Assembly (NCBI RefSeq): GCF_006491995.1
Contig: NZ_VHHP01000007.1
Location: 1 to 34,534, forward strand
Direction: 5' to 3'
Source: Metamycoplasma neophronis
Lineage (GTDB): Bacteria > Bacillota_I > Bacilli_A > Mycoplasmatales > Metamycoplasmataceae
DNA: 34,534 nucleotides
The translations under genes were made by a program, and so were the position numbers. Under the pieces are notes generated by a model that ran no database searches, was not told the origin of the DNA, and worked only from the letters and a program-made list of their open reading frames with translations. Positions within the stretch are counted from its first letter, which is position 1, and the number at the start of each line of letters is the position of its first letter. Below are positions 27,747-34,534 of this stretch, piece by piece.

Positions 27747-28759
27747 TGAAAAAATCACTTAAATTAGTATTTAGCACTTTTTCATTTATTCCCTTAGCGT
27801 CCATTGCAATGGTGGCGTGTCAAAAAAACCATGATGGTGAAGATAAAGAAAATAAAAAATTCCGTGAGCCAAGAGAAAAGGCAGAACAAAATAAATATGT
27901 GATGCAAAATTCTCAAACTAAAACAATTGCGAATTTATATAATACAAAATTAACAGATTTATTTAATCAGGTAAAAGATAATTACCGTAATTATCGTCAA
28001 GTTTATGTTCCACTAAAAAGAAATTGAGATATTTTATCTAATAAGATAAAAAAACTTGGACTTGAGCAATCAATTGATGCTAATCGCGATGCACTGATGG
28101 CTTTTTATAACGCTTGATTATCAAAAGATACTGAAATGATGAAAGAAAATCCATTTGCGGTTTATTTGTATAAATATACTTTAATTTTTCAAGACGTAGA
28201 TGCTGTATTAGCAGATACTAATTTAGTTTTTGAAAATAACGAATTTTTAAAACACTTAGAAGTAATTGATAAACGGCTACGCGGAATTGACATTACCTTG
28301 GGAGAAACTCAAAGCAGCATTAATGCTATCTGACAATTTTTAAAAGCTCACATTTTTAATAAAGATAAACTAACACAATGAAAAAGTTTGCAAACAATTA
28401 ATATTGAGGCTGACAAAAATTCTCACAGTCACTCACATGCGATTATTAACTTAACTTATGAAATGGGATTGTGACATGAAGCCTTGCAAGATAAAAAATC
28501 TGATGGCATGCCCAAACTTGAAACACAATATAATGAAGCTATCAAACATGTAATCGATAATATTGATCACATCGAATATAAAAATAACTATGATGATGTG
28601 ATTAAGGTATTAAGTATTAATGGTGCGTGAAGCTCAAAATATAATTTAGTAAACCTGGTTTTCCAAAATGAAGCTGAAGCAATAATGAACCAAATTAAAG
28701 TAATACTTAAAGAAATTGCGCGTTCGCAAGGTTTAGAAGACCAAATCGATTTAAATTAA
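27746..28759 (+). CDS. Surface lipoprotein with a His-rich patch
   Basis: 337 residues. Signal peptide MKKSLKLVFSTFSFIPLASI ends AMVAC (Cys about 26). A charged spacer (KNHDGEDKENKKFREPREK) is followed by an all-helical mature domain. A His-Ser patch, NSHSHSHAI (about 230), could bind a metal. It has UGA-Trp at several positions (e.g. AFYNAW, INAIW). The ATG overlaps the stop of the preceding gene; RBS GAAGGGGGT. An aromatic-rich helix (FYNAWLSKDTEMM) recalls the aromatic-motif membrane proteins of mycoplasmas, though I only recall this family in outline. With the ZIP-like gene nearby a role in metal capture is possible but unproven. Ends before a short hairpin terminator. Confidence 0.85.
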
Positions 28760-28782
28760 CAGCTTATGCTGTTTTTATTTTG
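28758..28782 (+). terminator. Terminator of the two-lipoprotein operon
   Basis: AACAGC/GCTGTT stem (28758-28763, 28768-28773) with TTAT loop followed by TTTATTTTG. It overlaps the stop codon. Confidence 0.65.
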
Positions 28783-28824
28783 TTTATTTGCTAAAATTTA
28801 ATCATTAGTTTGAAAGGTGACAAA

Positions 28825-29601
28825 ATGGCTAAAACATATAATTTACAATACTATTTTATTGATAATAATCAAGAGTTTGCTTCGCTTTTATTACAAAGTA
28901 AAGAGCATGACAATTATGAAGCGGGTGATTTATTAATTAATTTTTATGCCGGAATGAAAAAAAATATTCCAGTAGAACTAAATTATAAAATTCAAAATCC
29001 GAGCGATGATATTCAATTGCAGATTAACATTAATGAACAAACGATGATGGACATTAATTCATTGCAAGTAAATGGGCCTAAATACGTTAAATTGCAATCT
29101 TTATTAATTAAAGCTAATGCAATTAAAGAGGTTGCTAAACATTTTAAACTTGAAATAAATGAATGCATAACCGATATAGCAATTTTAGCAATGAGTAGAT
29201 ATCAAGATTATTTAGATGCCGATTTTGGCGCGGCACGAGAAGCGATTGGAAAAATTTCACCAAGCGATGAATTACTAAATAAATACGATATCAATTTAAA
29301 AAATATTATGTCCATAGCATTAAAACACAATGACAAACCAAAAGATGTCGATAGCATTGACTATGGTTTTGAATTTCAAAACAATATATTAAAAGAAATC
29401 AAAAGTATTCTTGGATTTGAAAAATATTTTGAATTCATTAGCGAATTAATTGCAAAAAATGGCATAAATACTCGTATAGCATTGCAAAAAGAATATAATA
29501 CTCAATTTGATTTTTTAAAAATTACCGAGATTAAAAAGAACAATATTTTCAACCACGAAATGTTTGAAAACAATTTAAGAGAATTAAATATTATTGAATA
29601 A
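28825..29601 (+). CDS. Hypothetical cytosolic protein
   Basis: 258 residues, no signal peptide, no membrane segment, no recognised domain. The start MAKTYNLQYYFIDNNQEFA has AAAGGTG upstream at good spacing. The first 80 residues look beta-rich (ELNYKIQNPSDDIQLQI); the remaining two thirds are mostly helical. No UGA-Trp codon is needed. It stands between a lipoprotein operon terminator and the convergent oppC, and shares a bidirectional terminator with it. Base composition is like its neighbours. I do not recognise it. Confidence 0.8.
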   Translation: MAKTYNLQYYFIDNNQEFASLLLQSKEHDNYEAGDLLINFYAGMKKNIPVELNYKIQNPSDDIQLQININEQTMMDINSLQVNGPKYVKLQSLLIKANAIKEVAKHFKLEINECITDIAILAMSRYQDYLDADFGAAREAIGKISPSDELLNKYDINLKNIMSIALKHNDKPKDVDSIDYGFEFQNNILKEIKSILGFEKYFEFISELIAKNGINTRIALQKEYNTQFDFLKITEIKKNNIFNHEMFENNLRELNIIE

Positions 29602-29602
29602 A

Positions 29603-29637
29603 AAAATCAGTCCTAATTAAAATGGTGGACTGATTTT
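29603..29637. terminator. Bidirectional terminator between convergent genes
   Basis: Perfect 11-bp stem AAAATCAGTCC/GGACTGATTTT (29603-29613, 29627-29637). It ends both the hypothetical gene and the oppB-oppC operon. Confidence 0.85.
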
Positions 29638-30814
29638 ATTTCGCTAATTTGGGATTATATGTTTGAGCTAGCGCTACATTAAATAATTTCAATACAACAC
29701 TAAATACAGTAATATAAAGAGCACTAACAATTAAATAGCTTGGATTTGATGAAACTAATAATAAGGCTTCTTTTAGAACGCTACCAATATTTAGATTAGA
29801 AGCTTCGGTTATTAAGTCAAGAAATGCTAATGAAGCAACAATCAAAATATTAATCGCTAAGCGGTCTACCATCATAATAATTAATGAAGGTAATACATTT
29901 GAAAATAATTGACGGTAAGTGATTTGGAATTTATTCATTCCAATTGCCTTGGCGGCCAAAATAAATTCTTTTTGTGATAAATTATATATTTCGTTTTTTG
30001 CAATTTCATAATAAGAAACCCATGAAATTAATATAAAAGCTACCAAGATACCATATCAGTTTGTGCTAAAAAATATACATAATAAAAAGATTCAAATAAT
30101 TTCGGGAATGGCATTTAGAACTGTAGCTACTTTATCAATTAAATTACCATATCATTTATTTCTGTTAAATACATAAAAGGCAGCTAATGAAAATCCAATA
30201 AAAATATTAAATATAATCGATAATAAAATAATTACTAAAGTGACGAATATAGATACATTTAAGCGACTATAAATGTCAATCCCATTGGCATTAGTTCCTA
30301 AATACGGAATGTGTGGAATGATAATTTGCGAATTTGGAGTATTGTTCAATAAATTAATTGCTTTAATCAAATCATATGGATTATAAACTAATGTTACTAT
30401 ATCGGTATTAACAGTTAATGATCCTCCGCTTTCATAAGCTGAATCATATAGTATTTTAAATACAGGATTTTCATTGCTTAGAAATGCTCTTTGCGCTTCT
30501 TTTGATGCGATATTCCGAATAAAATCTAATTCAGGCCCTCTTTCGAAATCGCGCTTAACTATTTGATCAAAATACACTGGTAAATTATTCACGTAAATTG
30601 AATTGTCATCCAACGATTTGCTTGGACTATTTTTAACAAAAGCTAAGGCAATAATCATTGCAATTAGTATAAGACAAAATAAAACTAGCGCAACAATATT
30701 GAATTTTTTAGAAACGAATCTTTCCCAAAATAGCCGAGCCGAACTTTTATGAATTGTATAGGTTTGAATTTCGGGGCGTTTTTTAGCAAAAGAATAAAGT
30801 GATTTATCTTGCAT
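29636..30814 (-). CDS. oppC: Oligopeptide-type ABC transporter permease OppC
   Basis: 392 residues, the larger size being due to a long extracytosolic domain (about 70-175) after the first membrane helix, typical of mycoplasmal OppC. The EAA loop that contacts the ATPase is KEFILAAKAIGMNKFQITYR (near residue 265). The N-terminal tail has KSSARLFWERFVSKKFN, the usual OppC N-region. A UGA-Trp near 30149 links the two halves. I use ATG at 30814 (MQDKSLYS) with AGAGG upstream. It overlaps oppB by 11 bases. No oppD or oppF follows: the transcript ends at a terminator, so the ATPases must be elsewhere. Confidence 0.88.
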
Positions 30815-31766
30815 AAACACCTCTTTTCTTTTTGATTATTTTAATTCTTCTTTCGGTTGCTTGCGCAGGATTTAATTTATTTAAAATCAAATCATTGATA
30901 AATCTAACAATAATCAAGGCAAAAAAACTGAATGTAAAATAAAACATAATTAAATTAATTTCACCTTTGCTAAAAGCATATGATAAAAATGTACTTTGTC
31001 CCGGAATTGAAAATATTCTTTCAACGATTAGCGATGTTGAAAAAAGCAAAGTGTAGAACGGAATAATTACTTGCAATTCGCCAATAATTAGATTTTTAAA
31101 AATATATTGTTTGAATAATTTTATTTGACTATTGCCTAATGATTTCCCAAATAAATAATAATCAGATGATATTACTTCTTTAACGATTTTGCGACTTCTG
31201 CCGTGAAATAAACTAATTGCACCAAAAGCAGTAATAATACTTGGAATTAGTAATGAAATAAATGTATATTTAGCATCATAAATAAATTGTGAAGGATAAG
31301 ATGCGAATGCTGAGGACGACAAAGCAATGATTGTTAATATTACTAAAGGTATTGTAGCAATAATTCCAACGATTATGTTAACAATAAAGTCGCTAGTTTT
31401 ATTGTATTTATAACCAGTTCATATTCCTAATAAATTACCAATTATAAACCCAATGAAAAAAACAAATAATGTAAATGCAATTGTTCATTTAAACTGTGAA
31501 AAATATAAAGCTGCAATTGACATGTTGGCAGCATTTAATTCTTGCGAATAAATTTTACCGGATTGAAATGTAAAAAAGTTGCCCAAAAACTCAGTATACC
31601 TAGTTCAATAATTTTTAGGGATTTGTGAAGCTACTGCTATATTTTTATTTATTTGCGGCTGGATTAGTAAATTAATCGCAAAAAATACTACTGTAATTGC
31701 TATAAATAAAATAAAAAAGTAGACAATAACTGTTTTGATAACGCTGAACACATTGTTTCTTGTCAT
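30804..31766 (-). CDS. oppB: Oligopeptide-type ABC transporter permease OppB
   Basis: 320 residues with about six membrane helices. The EAA loop is weak (SSDYYLFGKSLGNSQIKLFK), but its place before FKNLIIGELQVIIPFYTL fits the OppB pattern. The first helix region MTRNNVFSVIKTVIVYFFIL and a large first periplasmic-side loop match OppB. UGA-Trp codons at several sites, including KNYWTRY. It starts 16 bases after the small lipoprotein and overlaps oppC. Permease partner of OppC in a peptide importer; the divergent EAA motif leaves open whether it still couples to a canonical OppDF pair. Confidence 0.82.
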
Positions 31767-31782
31767 TATTGTCGCCTTAAAA

Positions 31783-32535
31783 TTATGAATTTAAATTACT
31801 GATTACGTATTGACTTGGCGCTACGGTTGTTTGATCGGGTGTTTGGTTATTGTATAATAAAACCTTTTTGAATTCGATTTGGCCTCTACCATCTTCAATA
31901 TCAATTTCGCTTACATCAAATTTGAATTGTTCGTTGGCTTTTGTTTCGTCAACTGTTATATCGATATATTTTTTCAAAACGTTGATTAAATTTTCAAAAC
32001 TAGTATTTTGAGCATTAATAATTTCGTTTTTAACAGTTGCGGCACTTGCTTTATTTTTAGCAGTGGTTGTTAAAGTATAACCGCCAAATGTCATTTGTTG
32101 AGCTAAAGCCTCTTCTTTGAAGCCCAAAATTGTAAATCTTGCTGTATTTTGTTCACCATTAGATAATGTTTGGGTAATATCCAAATGAATTTCGCCTTCG
32201 TCTAAGTGGGCATGAGTTGAAGCATTAATTGAATATTGTGCATTTTCAGGGGCTTCTGATGCATCATATTTAACTCCGAAATGAGTTAATATTTCTAGAA
32301 CTTGATTTCAATTTTGAGCTGCTTTTAGTTGCTTAACAACTTCAGCTGGACTGATTTGGCTTTGGTCTTTTGCATGTGTTGCAATTTGTAATCCAAGCTT
32401 GCTTACCATTTCAGTTTTATCATCATTTTTGTCTTTTTTATCATCAGTTTTATCACATGCGGCTGCCACTAAAGGAAGGGTTGCGAATGAACTAATGCTG
32501 CCAATAGTTAAAATAAATTTTAAAGTTTTTTTCAT
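31783..32535 (-). CDS. Lipoprotein, first gene of the oppB-oppC operon
   Basis: 250 residues. Signal peptide MKKTLKFILTIGSISSFATL ends LVAAAC (Cys about 27). A short Lys/Asp-rich linker (DKTDDKKDKNDDKTE) is followed by two similar-sized domains: about 40-145 and 145-250, with SKLGLQIATHAKDQSQISP and TVKNEIINAQNTSFENLINV. They resemble the repeated lipoprotein-associated type domains of mycoplasmas. I choose the ATG at 32535 because AAAGG is 6 bases upstream; the ATG at 32541 has no room for it. It is too small for an OppA. A short His-containing stretch (STHAHLDEGEIH) is visible. TATAAT on the minus strand at 32556-32561. Confidence 0.82.
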
Positions 32536-32555
32536 AGTCATCCTTTACAAAAATA

Positions 32556-32561
32556 ATTATA
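32556..32561 (-). promoter_or_regulatory. -10 box of the lipoprotein-oppB-oppC operon
   Basis: TATAAT on the minus strand about 20 bases before the ATG at 32535. It predicts a leader of about a dozen bases containing the AAAGG RBS. Confidence 0.5.
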
Positions 32562-32862
32562 TAATAATTTAATAAAAATTGTAAAAAAAACGCTTTTGTT
32601 AGCCGCTTAAAAATCACTTTATTGACACTTTTTTTTATTTAGTTTGGCATGGATTATATTCAATAAATAAATTTGGCATTTTTATTAATTTTTTTACTAA
32701 ATTTCCATAATTTTTACATATTTTTTTAAAATTCCAACAATATTAATAAGAAATGTTATTGTTTGCTTCCGATTATATTCCATTAGTATATAATTTTTTA
32801 AGTTATAAGTGCTTATCGCTCAATAAAATAAAAGTGTAATAAAACAAAATTAAGGGGGAAGT
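32562..32862 (+). promoter_or_regulatory. Long regulatory intergenic region of the second HTH-ImmA gene
   Basis: No gene fits here. I see a repeated 10-mer GATTATATTC at 32652-32661 and 32771-32780, and the 8-mer TTTGGCAT at 32643-32650 and 32672-32679. A TATAAT -10 lies at 32789-32794, with the dyad ATAAG-TG-CTTAT (32805-32816) close to the expected start site. The RBS is AAGGGGGAAG before ATG 32863. The dyad could be an operator for the HTH protein; this is inference. Confidence 0.35.
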
Positions 32863-33969
32863 ATGAAAGATTTGCATTTGTGTGAAACTTCAAAAATCAA
32901 GTTACACGGTAAAACTTTTAGCGAAGAATTACAATATTATTTGAAAAAGTTCAAAATGACACAGAGAGAATTGTCATTAAGAATTAATGTTAGTGCTAAA
33001 TATTTGAATCAAATTTTAAATAACCAATTTCAAGAAATTAGTGCCTCAATAATTGAAGCATTAGAATATGCATTTGATTTAGAAGCTGGAAGTTTAATTC
33101 AAGTTTATAACATGTATGTAAACGGAGAAGAGGTTAATAAAACAAAAGATTTTAAACAATTAACCGAAAAATTTGGAATCCAGTTTTTAATGAAACACCC
33201 AGAATTAGCAATGATGGCAAAGATTAAAGTCGATAATGATATGACTGATACATGTAAATTAATTATGTTAAAGAAATTCTATGGTGTTAAAAAACTAGAA
33301 GATTACGCAACATATTTAAAAGAACATGTTATGGCCGAATATTCTAATTATATTAATAAACCAAATAGCATTGTTTGAATGAGATATTGCGAACTTTCTT
33401 TAGCTCGTTGCGTAGAGCACGAACAAGAAGGTGTTTTCAGATTAACATTTTTTGAAATGGTAATGAAAAAGCTATTAAATGTGATGGCAAGAAGGGAACA
33501 ATCTTTTACGAAAAGAATTGAAACTATTAAAAAATATTTATTTAAAAAAGGAATTATCCTAATTACAAAACCATATATTCATAATAGTTTTATTAGAGCA
33601 ATTTCACTAAAAAAACGTGGTACGAGATACATCTTTTTATCTGATATGTATAATAATGAAGCTTTCATTTTCTTCTCTTTATTACATGAAGTGGTGCACT
33701 GTTTTTATCCTGATAATAGCGAGGAACAAACCGACATTATGCTTGAAGATGCATACAATAAGTGAGAAAATATGACACAAAGTAACTATAAAGCAATTTA
33801 TGATGCTATACATGCGCATGAACAAGCGCATCTATCGCACGATAAAGATCCTGATGCCGATATTTCTCACATCGTCAAATTAATTCAAGAAAGATATCCA
33901 TATGTTGAATTTGAAGACCGTGAATTAAGTAATTGCCGTGAGGACGATAGTAATGACAGCGAAAATTAA
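32863..33969 (+). CDS. XRE-type HTH / ImmA-IrrE metallopeptidase fusion protein (copy 2)
   Basis: 368 residues. The HTH is at about 30-58 (KMTQRELSLRINVSAKYLNQ) and the zinc motif SLLHEVVHC has His275, Glu276 and His279. It aligns end to end with copy 1: shared landmarks are EALEYAF, HPELAMM, LKKFYGVKKL, the FIRAISLKK region and the HExxH block. Copy 2 carries an acidic tail (DREDDSNDSEN-like). UGA-Trp codons at 33376 and 33763 keep it open. Its last 17 bases overlap the start of a PD-(D/E)XK nuclease gene, so the two are co-expressed. A strong RBS (AAGGGGGAAG) and a long upstream region suggest regulated expression. Confidence 0.88.
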
Positions 33970-34534
33970 AATACCTAGAAGAAATTTTTATAATAAACAA
34001 CAATATGATTTAGATTTTGATAACCAAGTTTTGGTTGTAAAGCCTGATTTATTAAAGTCGATGCAAGCAAAAAAACCAGGAACTTTTGGTGGTTTTAGAA
34101 AAATGACAGGTTCTGCGTTAGGTAATATTATGGAACTAACTTCTTTTGATAGTCAATTCGCCGCTTTTGCTCGTCTTTGCAATTTTGCGATGCCTGTTTT
34201 AGACCCGAAATATGTTAATGCTGGGGTTGTTTTAGAACCAAGAATAGTTGAAAAAATTGAAAAAAGTATTAATTATAAATTGAGACGTTATGATGCCAAG
34301 GAATTTAATTATGATTTTTTTAAAAGCAACGAACTATTCGGTGGTTTGCCAGATGGATATTGCGAAGAACTAAATTTAGTGATTGAAATCAAAACGGCAG
34401 GTGAAATAAAACTAGCGCAATGAAATGAATTTGGAGTGAACCCATCTTATATTAAACAAGCTCAGCTTTATACATATTTAATGGGTTGTGAAGTTTTCAG
34501 TATCGTCGCATGCTTTTTAAAAGAAGAAGATTAT
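33953..34534 (+). CDS. PD-(D/E)XK nuclease, YqaJ/RecB-like, 3' end outside window
   Basis: 194 residues are visible and the frame is open at the right edge. The catalytic signature of this fold is present in order: Glu95 (VVLEPRI), Asp134 (GLPDGY) and Glu145-x-Lys147 (VIEIKTAG). A Gln-rich helix follows (YIKQAQLYTYL, Gln169/Gln171/Tyr173), as in the YqaJ / lambda exonuclease / RecB branch. These are DNA exonucleases of phage recombination or repair. From memory mycoplasma databases have a family named after a M. agalactiae locus with this fold, but I cannot confirm the match. The ATG at 33953 has GAGG 9 bases before it and overlaps the upstream HTH-ImmA gene by 17 bases. UGA-Trp at 34420. Confidence 0.82.

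Noticed and set aside
1..34534. CRISPR array, insertion sequence, integrase
   Set aside because: No regularly spaced repeats, terminal inverted repeats or transposase/integrase motifs were seen.

Overview
The window comes from an AT-rich mollicute. In-frame UGA must be read as tryptophan in most genes (genetic code 4); without that rule at least a dozen genes fall apart into fragments. Lipoproteins are abundant (signal peptides ending in a lipobox Cys), terminators are short U-tailed hairpins, and there is a DUF31/MIP-type protease, all typical of Mycoplasma in the broad sense. The gene content (orphan 23S end without 5S, an ornithine-racemase-like enzyme, large lipoprotein operons) suggests the hominis group (Metamycoplasma), but the species assignment is inference.

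Layout. 1-67 is the 3' end of a 23S rRNA gene, with no 5S behind it. 355-1600 carries msrA and a small lipoprotein. 1762-6724 holds a dCMP deaminase (minus), a possible small structured RNA (minus), a phosphohexomutase-like protein whose catalytic loops are all degenerate (plus), and minus-strand RNA-modification genes (a SpoU/TrmH methyltransferase, truB) with a Cof-type HAD phosphatase overlapping truB. 6817-7195 has three minus-strand tRNAs (Thr, Leu, Ser) in two transcription units. 7404-8806 is an overlapping trio of two-TM membrane proteins of DUF4231/SLATT appearance. 8935-12255 holds a DegV/FakB-like protein, tyrS and an ornithine/alanine-racemase-fold enzyme. 12289-17469 is one 1726-codon lipoprotein ending in a DUF31/MIP-type serine protease domain. 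17591-18880 is the rpsP-trmD-rplS operon (no rimM), followed by cdd.

The right half is accessory and surface-oriented. It is bracketed by two paralogous genes on the plus strand (19654-20736 and 32863-33969), each an XRE-type HTH joined to an ImmA/IrrE HExxH metallopeptidase domain. Between them is a five-gene minus-strand operon: ZIP-like metal transporter, OppA-like lipoprotein, then three small paralogous lipoproteins. It is divergent from a two-gene lipoprotein operon, which is followed by an unknown cytosolic gene. Then comes a lipoprotein-oppB-oppC operon without ATPases. The second HTH-ImmA gene overlaps a YqaJ/RecB-like PD-(D/E)XK nuclease that runs off the window.

Most likely new biology: the HTH-ImmA/nuclease pair, the DUF4231/SLATT trio, the structured RNA at about 2336-2445, the dead phosphohexomutase, and the ZIP/lipoprotein operon. 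No transposase, CRISPR array or integrase was seen.
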